Shown here piece after piece: positions 1 through 8,611 of a stretch of 35,041 nt of DNA. The notes under the pieces were generated by a model. It did not search any database. It saw only the letters and a program-made list of their open reading frames with translations, and was not told the origin of the DNA. The position numbers and the translations under genes are program-made. Position 1 is the stretch's first letter. Every line of letters begins with the position of its first letter. Origin of the DNA: Methylophilaceae bacterium (GTDB lineage: Bacteria > Pseudomonadota > Gammaproteobacteria > Burkholderiales > Methylophilaceae); assembly GCA_014378915.1 (NCBI GenBank), contig JACMMS010000114.1, forward strand, positions 1 through 35,041. Reading direction: 5' to 3'.

Positions 1-2578
1 ATAATAATATCCGTTGTTTGATGCGCTCGTCTGTTGCGCCAGCTCTGAAGCGCTTAATTAACGATACTCGTCAGTAATTAAGCGGGTCTAAATAAGGTAG
101 CCGATTTCTCATAGAATTGGCTAAAGTTGGATTACAACTTAAGGGAACGTTGCTATTGAGTAAAAGATTAACCGCTTGAATAGTGCGTTCGTACTCCTGT
201 TCTATACGTTTGAATATCTCATCTCTTAAGTTTGAGTCTGCAACTAACTGCGCATAACGTTTTGCAACTACAAAATCAGTTTTGGCTAATACCATATCCA
301 TGTTAGCTATTAATGTAGTAAATAATGGCCAATCTTCTAGCATGTCAAGCAAGGTCTGCGCTAGATTGTTTTTTAATGAGTCATCTACATTCCAATATTG
401 ATGAATAGCGCTACCAAAAACAAACCATCCAGGTAATAGCAAGCGGCACTGCCCACATGAGAAGCCCCAAGGGATTGCCCGTAGATCTTCAATGCGTCGT
501 GTTGCATTGCGTGCAGATTGTCTACTACCAATATTAAGCTCAGCAATTTCTGATATCGGTGTCTCACTGAAGAAATACTTAGCAAAACCTGGTGTTTCGT
601 AAACTAAGTTGCGGTAACTGGTCATGGCTGTAGCAGATAGTGTTTCCATAACGGATTCAAATGATTTGCGTTTGTTACTCATTAAGGCATTTTGTGGGAA
701 CAAGGTTGCGTCAATAGTTGCTGCAATTAATGTTTCAAGATGTTGCCTGCCCACAATAGGGTCATAGTACTTATTACCAATTATTTCGCCTTGCTCAGTC
801 AGGCGAAATTGACCATCTACTGCGGCATCTGGTTGCGCTATGATGTCTTGTTCGTTATCTTGATAGCGTGATATGACGAATACCCAGCAAGCTTAGCCAT
901 TGCCCCATAATCATAGGGGCATGGCGCAAATCTGCTATGGTTTCGAAAAAAGGTACAATATTTAAATCTACTTGTATTTTTGGTAAGCCCCAAGCACCGC
1001 GCAGCAGCCCTGCTTTTTTTGTAACAAAGCTACTTCAAGTAGGTCAGACACGGTTTCTGTACGTGAAATAATGTACTACCTTATTGCACGTGAGCCAAAA
1101 ATGTGACGAATATCATGTGCAGTATTTATTACTTCAATTTCAGTACGTACCAATTCCGAATAGTGTTGGTAAGGCGAAAATAATAGCCGTGGCTGTTTGA
1201 GTTCATCTAGTAATGTTTTTATTTTTCTCTTGTTCGTCCAACTCACTATAGTTAAAGTCAAACCCCGCCTTCATCAATAACTCTTCAAAGACCGCCTCAT
1301 GTACATCAGAAGACTGGCGAATATTAACAGTGGCTAAGTGAAAACAAAAGTTTCAATGGCTTTGATAAGTTCGCCTAAGCGTGAATAAATAAGTACTTGA
1401 CCTTTGTTTTGCATCAACGAGCATGTAATTACGTTTAAATCAGCCAGTAAGCTTTCTGCCTTTTCATAGGCGATGACCTTATTATCGGTAGCATCTTCTT
1501 GTATCGCCAATAAACGGGCTGTTTAAAAAAGTTTGTCATACATAGCATTGAGCGTTAGGCGATAAGGCTCATCTTGTCTGTGAGGTGATTTGTCTTGAGA
1601 TAGCTGCGCCATTTCCATCAGTTGCTAACTCACACCTATTAGGCGCGTAGAAGGCGACAGTTCACGACGCAAGTCGTCTAGCTCACATAGATAAAAACTG
1701 AAGGCTGTAGAAGGTTGTTGATTAACCGCCTGCGCTAAAGTTGAGCCATTTACAAAAGGATTGCCATCTCTGCCACCACCTATCCAGCTACCCATTTGTA
1801 AAAAGCTAGGCAATTGGTAATCACCAATTGTATCTTTAGCTAAATTTTTCTCTATCAACTTTTCTGCAGCAAAATGCTCATTCAGTTCACGTTCTAAATC
1901 TTGCATAAGCTCTGGAATCGTCGCTATAATTTTTTTATTGATAATAACTTAGTGCATTATCAATTTCATTGGCAACTGTTAGTTTAAAGTAGCGCAAAAA
2001 ACGTGTTTGCCAGAGCGAGGTAATTGCACCAAGAATAAGCAAATTGTTACATTCTAGCTCTTTTTAGATAAAAAACCGTTTCGCTTAGCAAGTAATTTTA
2101 ATAAGGTCAGCTCTATATCTAAGATACTTTTGCGTTGTACTTCGGTGGGATGAGCAGTAAGTACTGGAGATGCTAAAGCTGTTTTAAAAAACGATTTGTA
2201 CCTCATTAAATTGTACATTCTTTTGCGCAAGTTTAGCCATGGAGTGCGCCGAAATACTAGGCGCTAGATTATCTTCATTGAGTCGTGTTTGTTGGCGTGT
2301 GTATAAGTCCTCAGCAATATTAACCAAATGTTTAAAATAGCTAAATGCGCGTACAACAGCAATGGTTTCATCTGGCGTAAGCTTTTGAAAAGATTCTCGC
2401 GTAACTCATTAGCCGCTTGATCATTATCACGGTGAAATTTAATAGCTGTTTTACGGATTGTTTCTACAACATCAAAAATAGCTTCACCGTCTTTAGCCTT
2501 AATGGTGGCACCCAATACACGACCCAAGTAACGTATATTTTCTTTTAGTTCAGTTTGGTGATTACTAATCGAAGCCAT
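1..2578 (-). pseudogene. ppc: phosphoenolpyruvate carboxylase, decayed and running off the left edge
   Basis: The intact enzyme carboxylates PEP to oxaloacetate (anaplerosis). Reading leftward from ATG 2578, pieces match the family in order: the N-terminal helices, a TAHPTEVQRKS segment near 2160, MGSWIGGGRDGNPF near 1795, the AIR segment near 1080, and QGEIIGNKYYDP/GRQHLETL near 760. It cannot make enzyme. There are in-frame stops at 1625-1627 (TAG), 1523-1525 (TAA) and 71-73 (TGA), and several frameshifts, for example near 2185 and 1330. At about 845-870 the sequence jumps from the stretch before the GYSDSxKDGG loop straight to the AQP-DG stretch after the HGRGGxxGRGG loop, so roughly 55-60 residues with both catalytic loops are missing. 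After the TGA the old frame still reads LIKRFRAGATDERIKQR, the expected C-terminal sequence, showing the stop is a substitution. The final codons lie outside the window. Confidence 0.93.
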
Positions 2579-2695
2579 TGTATTTTCCTAAAATGGGATG
2601 CTCTTATAGACTAAGCAACAAACGCTCCAACAATAAGTGCGAATTGATTTTAAGCACGTAGTTACAATAAATCATGTATTTTAAATTTAAGCGCA

Positions 2696-3337
2696 CTAGC
2701 TAAGGGCTCTATTTTGTTTAATTGATTGAGCTAAGTGCTGGTCTGCTTTTGCTGGGCCACAATATTCACACAACACCATATATGAAAGGTGCACTATTTT
2801 TTGGAGCAAAACTAAATCATAATTGATTTGTAAAGTCGCATTTTTATCAATTAACCTATCATTTAATTGTGATAAGCGTCTCTCTTGTGTATTGATACTA
2901 GATAAATTATTAATTAACCAATTACGCATACTTTTTTCAGTCAATTCATCTGCACGCGAAAATAACTGTAACATCAAGGCAACAAAAATTGCATTTCTTT
3001 CATCTAGTTGAGTTGTTGCTCTTAATCTCCGCTCACGAAAGGCCGCTGATTCTGCTTTTAAACTAATTTGAGAGCTTGGGTCGGCTAATAATTGTTTCTC
3101 TGGCATTTCTAAAGCATGAATAAGTGATTTAAATATATTGTTGCGCTACTCTTTAAGCGCTGGTGTTGTACAAAGGCTTTTAACATAAGCATTTAGGACA
3201 TAAGTGGGCTGTGATGAGTAGCCTTTTTCCCACACTTGTAGCGCTAAAAATACATCAGATTGATTTAAAAAAGGTTTTAATTCTGTATAAATTGCACGGC
3301 GACGAAGCTTAATATCTTTTGATATATTTATTGTCAT
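2696..3337 (-). pseudogene. unknown helical protein of 213 codons split by an in-frame amber codon
   Basis: Two open pieces, 3337-3146 (63 aa) and 3106-2696 (136 aa), are in the same frame, separated by one TAG at 3146-3148 and 13 sense codons (RNNIFKSLIHALE). I therefore read them as one former gene rather than two small ones. The product would be mostly helical, rich in Lys/Arg/Glu/Gln, with no signal peptide or membrane segment, and with a Cys pair (LCEYCG) near the C-terminus. I do not recognise the family. It lies between the amt and ppc remnants on the same strand, 8 bases after amt, so it was probably co-transcribed with amt. Alternatives: the second piece may still be translated from the ATG at 3106, or the TAG may be a base-calling error. 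Confidence 0.6.
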
Positions 3338-3345
3338 ATCGCGCC

Positions 3346-4662
3346 TTACAGTTTCTGTAAGTCTTTAACGTGGTCAATTTTATAAGCAGCATCATTATTA
3401 AACTCAGGGTATCCAACCTCACCATGCTCAGTAAGATCTAAGCCGCGATACTGATGCATTGTGTTAACACGTAAACCAATAGACGCCTTAATTAAGCTAT
3501 ACATAATAAGTTTAGCAAAAAATACCCAAATAAAAGTAGCTGCAATTCCAATCAGTTGTACTAAAATTTGATGAGCTTCAAAAAGGTTACCTTGTAAAAA
3601 TAAGCCTGCTGCCGGCGTGCTCCAAACTCCGTAAAAGCAATGCACAGAAACCGCACCTACAAAATCATCTAAACGGCATTTTTCTAACAACATAACACCA
3701 GTATGGAAATACCTCCGCCAATCATGCCTGTGAGTATTGCAAAAGGTATATCCATAGTGGCACAGCTCGCAGTAATTGCCACTAAGCCACCAATGCTGCC
3801 GTTAATGGCATTACCCATTAAAGCTAGCTGCTTAGTAGTTAAACTCATGAGCATCGCACCTACTGCACCAGCAAGCTCTGTGTTCACTACATTATCCCCA
3901 ATATTAGTGCTAGACGCTAAGGTGCTACCTGCGTTAAAGCCAAACCAACCGAACCAGAGTAGAAATCCGCCGATCGAAATCATGCCAAGGTTATGACCAG
4001 GAATTACATGTGCTTTGCCGTTTGCACCAAAGCGCCCTTGGTATGGGCCTAATATGATAATCCCAGCTAATGAGCACCGCTCACCTGCGCTATGCACCAC
4101 AGTAGAGCCTGCAAAATCGATAAAGCCAATATGCTTAAGCAAGCCGTTTTCGTTCCAAGTCCAACTACCTAGTACGGGGTACATAACAGTCGTAATGCCG
4201 ATTGCCTCCAACAGGTATGATGAGCAATTAGTACGCTCAGCCATAGCACCACTGTGAATAATGGCCGCTGTAGAAGCAAACATCATCTGAAAAAAATAAC
4301 TGAAAACTCCTAGTCATCAGTATAAGTTAACACGAAATGATCAGAGCCTACCCAACTGTTAAATTAGTGCCAAACATGAGGCCGTAACCTACAAACCAGA
4401 AAAAAGGGAGCCTACACATAAAACCATATAGTTTTTCATCATCACATTAACAGCATTTTTGGGGCGCGCCATGCCAGTTTCTAGCATAGCAAATCCTGCC
4501 TGCATTAAAAAACGAGAGCGCGAGTGATAACGACCCAAACGCTATTAATTTGCAATGGAGTAACGGTTTCACTTCCAAAAGTATTGATGGTGATGAGTAA
4601 AGATAATGTGGAGGTGGAGGCGATTAGCCATGGATTTTATAAACGCTTCTTTGCATTGTCAT
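3346..4662 (-). pseudogene. amt: ammonium transporter (Amt), frameshifted
   Basis: Amt proteins are trimeric inner-membrane ammonium channels of about 11 helices. The likely start is ATG 4662, after AAGG. Family landmarks run in order but in different frames: GFAMLETGMARPKN near 4470, a GYGLMFG segment near 4385, then FIDFAGSTVVHSAGE and LLWFGWFGFNAGS in one open piece (4286-3684), and finally a second piece (3693-3346) with ASIGLR and the cytoplasmic tail LDLTEHGEVGYPEF. Frame breaks lie near 4515 (a T run one base short for the expected frame), near 4400, near 4300 and at about 3690. The usual GGW after STVVHS has become GER, a substitution suggesting relaxed selection. No glnK gene, the common partner, is adjacent. 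A strong inverted repeat sits just upstream of the start. Confidence 0.9.
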
Positions 4663-4667
4663 CCTTA

Positions 4668-4699
4668 AAATGGTCGAATTATCGTTGACTCGACCATTT
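4668..4699 (-). promoter_or_regulatory. perfect 10-bp inverted repeat just upstream of amt
   Basis: AAATGGTCGA (4668-4677) and TCGACCATTT (4690-4699) are exact reverse complements around a 12-base loop. On the minus strand it lies 36 bases after the hemW stop and ends 5 bases before the amt ATG, just ahead of the AAGG ribosome site. It is followed by only four Ts. It could be a hemW terminator, a hairpin affecting amt translation, or an operator; the sequence alone does not decide. Confidence 0.55.
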
Positions 4700-4735
4700 A
4701 CAAAGCAGGAAAAATGCTAACAAAGAGGCTAAAGT

Positions 4736-5956
4736 TTAATCAAGAAATATTTGTAGCAAGTCGTTAAGGTAACGTTGTCCGCGTAAGGTTGGTTTAATCA
4801 CGCTTAAAGATGTTTCCAACAAGCCCTTACTTTGCGCAATATGCAGTTTACTATTGAGAGTGTTTAAGTTTAAACCGGTATGTTGAACGAACAAGCTGAC
4901 TGGTACACCATCGTTGAGACGCAGTGCGTTCATCATAAACTCAAAGCCCAGTTCATCACGCCCAATGATTTGCGTTTGCTCAATATGCTTACCTGAATGC
5001 ACATTTTCCATGTATTGCTTAGGATGTTTATAGCGACTCTCACGTGTCATTTTATCGTGATAGCTTAATTTGCTATGAGCGCCAGCACCTATGCCTAAAT
5101 AATCACCAAACTGCCAATAATTGAGATTATGCCTGCACTTTTTATTGGGTTTTGCAAAGGCCGAGGTTTCATAATGCTGGTATCCATTGTTTTTAAGCAG
5201 CAGTTCAATCTGCTCTTGCATGACTGCGCTTAAATCGTCATCGGGCAGGCTAGGCGGTGTGTGATAAAACGCTGTATTGGGTTCTAAAGTTAGATGATAA
5301 AACGAAAGATGGGCAGTATTAAAATCTAACGCAGTTTGTGCATCTTCTAGCGCCTGTTCTAAGGTTTGATTCGGCAGCCCATACATGACATCCAAATTGA
5401 CTTGATCAAAAGTATTGAGTGCCAAATTAATAGCTTGTTTAGCCTGCACTTGATTATGAATGCGCCCAAGTGCATATAAATGTTTGTCGTTAAAGCTTTG
5501 TATGCCTAGAGATAGACGATTAACCCCTGCTTGTTTATAGCCAGAAAAATGGGCTGCGTCCACTGTGCCAGGGTTGGCTTCTAAAGTTATTTCTGCACCG
5601 TATTCTAACTGTGTAAGCATGCGTACATAGCTTAAAATACGGTCAATAGAATCATCAGAAAACAAACTAGGCGTGCCGCCGCCAAAGAAAATACTGCGTA
5701 TTTTGCGCCCCCAAATATTGGGTACAGCTTGTTCTAAATCTGCAATTAAAGCATCAACGTAGGATGTTTCAGGAATGTCTTTTTTGGACTCATGTGAATT
5801 AAAGTCGCAATAAGGGCATTTTTTAACACACCATGGAATATGAATGTACAGCGAAAGTGGCGGTGAGTTTTTTAAGCCAGAAAGTGTAGCGTCGCCAGTG
5901 AGTGGGGCCTCAGTGTTGATTGGCCTAGCGTTTAGTGCGCTAATCTGATTACTAAT
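4736..5956 (-). CDS. hemW: HemW, radical SAM heme chaperone; ATG apparently lost (ATT start proposed)
   Basis: HemW (formerly annotated as a coproporphyrinogen III oxidase-like protein) binds heme and a 4Fe-4S cluster and is thought to deliver heme to respiratory proteins. The radical SAM motif CVKKCPYCDF is intact (minus strand, about 5842-5813), followed by FFGGGTPSLF, LEANPGTVD, RLSLGIQSF and YGLPNQT. The C-terminal HemW domain is present and the stop is at 4736. The frame is open back to a TGA at 5983-5981 but has no ATG, GTG or TTG before the radical SAM motif. The first internal TTG (5665) would delete the cluster site. ATT at 5956-5954 is the best candidate: it overlaps the TAG of the upstream gene, and a single G there would restore ATG followed by SNQISALN, giving 406 aa, normal for the family. 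It is last in the kinase-to-hemW run. Confidence 0.85.
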   Translation of the reverse strand: MSNQISALNARPINTEAPLTGDATLSGLKNSPPLSLYIHIPWCVKKCPYCDFNSHESKKDIPETSYVDALIADLEQAVPNIWGRKIRSIFFGGGTPSLFSDDSIDRILSYVRMLTQLEYGAEITLEANPGTVDAAHFSGYKQAGVNRLSLGIQSFNDKHLYALGRIHNQVQAKQAINLALNTFDQVNLDVMYGLPNQTLEQALEDAQTALDFNTAHLSFYHLTLEPNTAFYHTPPSLPDDDLSAVMQEQIELLLKNNGYQHYETSAFAKPNKKCRHNLNYWQFGDYLGIGAGAHSKLSYHDKMTRESRYKHPKQYMENVHSGKHIEQTQIIGRDELGFEFMMNALRLNDGVPVSLFVQHTGLNLNTLNSKLHIAQSKGLLETSLSVIKPTLRGQRYLNDLLQIFLD

Positions 5957-6191
5957 TGGAATTATTTTTTTGATACGGATTCACCAGTTCTTCAATTAAT
6001 GCATGCAAAGCTTCGCGCATTTGTATTTCAGATACTTCCATTAGCAAGCCATCTTCAAGGGCATCCTGAACGATTTGTTTAATTTCATCAAAGTTTTCTT
6101 TCATCATTTTAATTTTTTCATTACAAGCGACAACACTGTCATCATCTCGCAGCCAGATTGGCCAGTTATTTTTGTCAATGTGCTTACCCAT
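5952..6191 (-). CDS. small acidic protein of unknown function between rdgB and hemW
   Basis: This 79-residue soluble protein begins MGKHIDKNNWPIWLRDDDSV and is rich in Glu/Asp/Met, with a probably helical middle and C-terminal half (KQIVQDALEDGLLMEV, then MREALHALIEELV). There is no signal peptide, membrane segment or metal motif. It starts 8 bases after rdgB ends and its stop overlaps the proposed hemW start, so it is almost certainly translated as part of the same operon. I do not know a function. Its stop TAG (5954-5952) may be the by-product of the substitution that removed the hemW ATG; with G at 5954 on the minus strand it would read one more Glu and end at the next codon, TAA. Confidence 0.75.
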   Translation of the reverse strand: MGKHIDKNNWPIWLRDDDSVVACNEKIKMMKENFDEIKQIVQDALEDGLLMEVSEIQMREALHALIEELVNPYQKNNSN

Positions 6192-6199
6192 ATAAAATC

Positions 6200-6829
6200 T
6201 TAGTCATGTTGAATGCTCTCAAGTTTTAGCAATAACTTGTGCAATGCTTGCCCACGGTGGCTAATACGGTTTTTAATCGCAGATGAGAGCTCTGCAGCAG
6301 TTTGTCCGGTTTTATCATCCAAAAATAGTGGGTCATAACCAAATCCACCATCTCCACGCGCTTCAAGTAATATTTCGCCAGTCCAAACCCCTTCACTGAT
6401 AAGCGGCTGTGGATCATCAGCATGTCGAACTAATACCATGATGCAATAGTAATAAGCTTGTCGGTTATCTTCATTGACTAGGACCTGTAATAATTTGGCA
6501 TTATTAGCAGAATCCGACTTTTCATCATGTTTATTTTCACAGGCATATCGGGCAGAAAGCACGCCTGGAGAGCCTTGCAGTGCTGTTACGCATAAGCCAG
6601 AATCGTCTGCTAAAGCGGGGTGTCCAGTAATACGACTAGCATGTCGTGCTTTTGCTAATGCGTTTTCAATAAAGGTAAAGTATGGCTCTGGACATTCTAA
6701 TACGCTAAAATCAGATTGAGGCGATACTTCAATATTCAAGTCTTTTAGCAAGGCTTGCATTTCGCTTATCTTGCCTAAGTTGCCAGTAGCTAATACGAGT
6801 TTGCTAATGTTGTTAGTGGCTTGCGTCAT
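6200..6829 (-). CDS. rdgB: RdgB/Ham1-type dITP/XTP pyrophosphatase
   Basis: This enzyme hydrolyses non-canonical purine triphosphates (dITP, ITP, XTP) to monophosphates, keeping deaminated bases out of DNA and RNA. The 209 residues carry the family signatures in order: LATGNLGKISEMQALL near residue 13, the metal and substrate loop FIENALAKARHAS, ALADDSGLCVTALQGSPGVLSARY near residues 72-95, GDGGFGYDPLF near 160 and KNRISHRGQAL near 186. Length is normal and nothing is missing. It follows rph by 23 bases and precedes the 79-residue protein by 8, in a tight minus-strand run. The rph-rdgB-hemW order is common in proteobacteria and supports the call. Confidence 0.97.
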   Translation of the reverse strand: MTQATNNISKLVLATGNLGKISEMQALLKDLNIEVSPQSDFSVLECPEPYFTFIENALAKARHASRITGHPALADDSGLCVTALQGSPGVLSARYACENKHDEKSDSANNAKLLQVLVNEDNRQAYYYCIMVLVRHADDPQPLISEGVWTGEILLEARGDGGFGYDPLFLDDKTGQTAAELSSAIKNRISHRGQALHKLLLKLESIQHD

Positions 6830-6852
6830 GATGGTATCTAGTTGTAATAAAA

Positions 6853-7587
6853 TTATGAGCTAGATAATGCTGCTTGTTGTTTTGCCGCTAATTGCTTAAT
6901 ACCATGTGCTGCCAGATCTAGCATGGCATCCATTTCTGCACGCTGAAATGGTTCACCTTCTGCTGTGCCTTGAATTTCAACAAAACCGCCATTGCCTGTC
7001 ATGACTACGTTCATATCGGTATCACAATCAGAATCTTCAATATAGTCTAAATCCAGTACGGGTGTACCTTGATAAACGCCCACTGATATAGCGGCCACGC
7101 TATCTTTAAGTGGTGATTCGGTAATCAAACCCTTAGAAGTTAAAGTGTTCACTGCATCTTGCAGTGCAACGTAAGCACCAGTAATACTAGCGGTACGTGT
7201 GCCACCATCTGCCTGAATAACGTCACAATCAATATGCACGCTGCGTTCACCCAGCTTTTTAAGATCGATAATTGCGCGGAGGCTGCGACCAATTAAGCGT
7301 TGAATTTCTTGAGTACGGCCACTTTGCTTGCCTTTGGCTGCTTCACGATCCATACGGCTACCAGTACTGCGCGGTAACATGCCATATTCTGCCGTCACCC
7401 AGCCCTGATTTTTGCCTTTCAAAAAGCTAGGTACTTTCTCTTCTACACTTGCTGTACAAAGCACATGCGTATCACCAAATTTAATTAACACAGAGCCTTC
7501 GGCATGTTTGGTGTAGTGACGGATAATTTCAACTTGGCGTAATTCGTTGTTGGCGCGTTGGCTAGGGCGGGTTGTGGTTGTTTGCAT
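6853..7587 (-). CDS. rph: ribonuclease PH
   Basis: RNase PH is a phosphate-dependent 3' exoribonuclease that trims tRNA 3' ends and takes part in RNA decay. The 244-residue protein begins with [15 protein letters not shown] and shows the RNase PH core: [66 protein letters not shown] in the middle, [21 protein letters not shown] and [14 protein letters not shown] toward the end. All expected landmarks are present and length is normal. It follows the PP2C gene by 78 bases and precedes rdgB by 23 on the minus strand. Confidence 0.97.
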   Translation of the reverse strand: MQTTTTRPSQRANNELRQVEIIRHYTKHAEGSVLIKFGDTHVLCTASVEEKVPSFLKGKNQGWVTAEYGMLPRSTGSRMDREAAKGKQSGRTQEIQRLIGRSLRAIIDLKKLGERSVHIDCDVIQADGGTRTASITGAYVALQDAVNTLTSKGLITESPLKDSVAAISVGVYQGTPVLDLDYIEDSDCDTDMNVVMTGNGGFVEIQGTAEGEPFQRAEMDAMLDLAAHGIKQLAAKQQAALSSS

Positions 7588-7665
7588 GAGGCTGGCGTCT
7601 TTAACAATATCAAAAACCTATTATAAGCCAAGCGCCATGTTGCATAAACGCTTAATTGTTTTTAG

Positions 7666-8595
7666 CTATTTTAGTTTGCGGCCTTGCTTGGCATTGTTGA
7701 GCGCCGCTTGAATCTCTGCAATGGTATCTTCAATCACATCATCTGTAAGGTCATGCTGCATATTTTGATCATTTTCAAGCTCACTTATTTGATTCATGAT
7801 GGTGGTCGTTGTGCCTAACTGCATGGTCAAAGTTGAGATAACAAAGTTGCTTGATTGGCGATCACCCCATTGCAAGCCGATTAAGCTCATATTGTCACTA
7901 TCATCACCGCCGTTGATTTCGGCTTCATCTAATAGTTTAATAATGGCTTGATCAATCTCATTAGTATGCAATAACTCTTTAATTCTATCGTCATCCACAA
8001 CACCCCAAATGCCATCTGTGCACAGCAAGATAGTGTCGCCTTCTAATAACTCATGTTTATCAGATAACTCCACTTTAGGCGTCTCTTCACCACCCAAACA
8101 GTTGTAGATGCGGTTGCGATATGGATGTTGTGCCATGTCATCTTGTTTGATAACCCCTCGATTAAACAAGGCTTGGACGATAGAATGATCCTCTGTGCGA
8201 AATAGCAAATGGCCATCGCGATAATGGTAAAGCCGAGAATCGCCAACATGCGCACAATACAACACACCACGTTGAATAATAGCAGCCACAACGGTGGTGC
8301 CAGGTTTTTCAATCAAATGTTCTGTTTGAATGTTATTGGCAATCATGTCGTGTACTTGCTGGATATTTTCTGTCAAAAATCGAGCTGGGCTACTCAGTGT
8401 TGGTACCGCAAGGCGCTGAAAAGTATCTGTGAGCGTTTTAACGGCTAAATGCGCGGCAATTTCACCATGCTGACGGCCACCCATGCCATCTGCCACCACC
8501 AGTAGCAAAGCATCTTTACTATATGAGTAAGCTAGCCGATCTTGGTTGTAAGGTCTACCACCTTGTCGACTACTTTGATGAATAGTAAATTTCAT
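7666..8595 (-). CDS. PP2C-type Ser/Thr protein phosphatase
   Basis: This is a cytoplasmic metal-dependent protein phosphatase, predicted to reverse the work of the kinase encoded 16 bases upstream. Of 309 residues, the first 240 form the PP2C domain: RPYNQDR (residues 14-20), VADGMGGRQHGE (34-45) with metal-binding Asp36 and Gly37, HVGDSRLYHYR (116-126), CTDGIWG (192-198) and GGDDSDNMSLI (229-239). The last 70 residues are a Gln/Asn-rich, charged, probably coiled-coil tail without a membrane segment. All metal ligands are kept. Phosphatase and kinase genes paired next to rph is a pattern I associate with betaproteobacteria; the cellular targets are unknown. Confidence 0.93.
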   Translation of the reverse strand: MKFTIHQSSRQGGRPYNQDRLAYSYSKDALLLVVADGMGGRQHGEIAAHLAVKTLTDTFQRLAVPTLSSPARFLTENIQQVHDMIANNIQTEHLIEKPGTTVVAAIIQRGVLYCAHVGDSRLYHYRDGHLLFRTEDHSIVQALFNRGVIKQDDMAQHPYRNRIYNCLGGEETPKVELSDKHELLEGDTILLCTDGIWGVVDDDRIKELLHTNEIDQAIIKLLDEAEINGGDDSDNMSLIGLQWGDRQSSNFVISTLTMQLGTTTTIMNQISELENDQNMQHDLTDDVIEDTIAEIQAALNNAKQGRKLK

Positions 8596-8611
8596 AAGAA
8601 TGTAATCTTGC

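Noticed and set aside
3703-4257. Plus-strand ORFs of 97 and 80 aa opposite amt
   Set aside because: They are antisense shadows of the transporter remnant, Pro-rich in the way reverse membrane genes often are, and have no family features.
4736-5665. A short HemW starting at TTG 5665
   Set aside because: It would lack the CxxxCxxC cluster motif, which is intact and in frame upstream.
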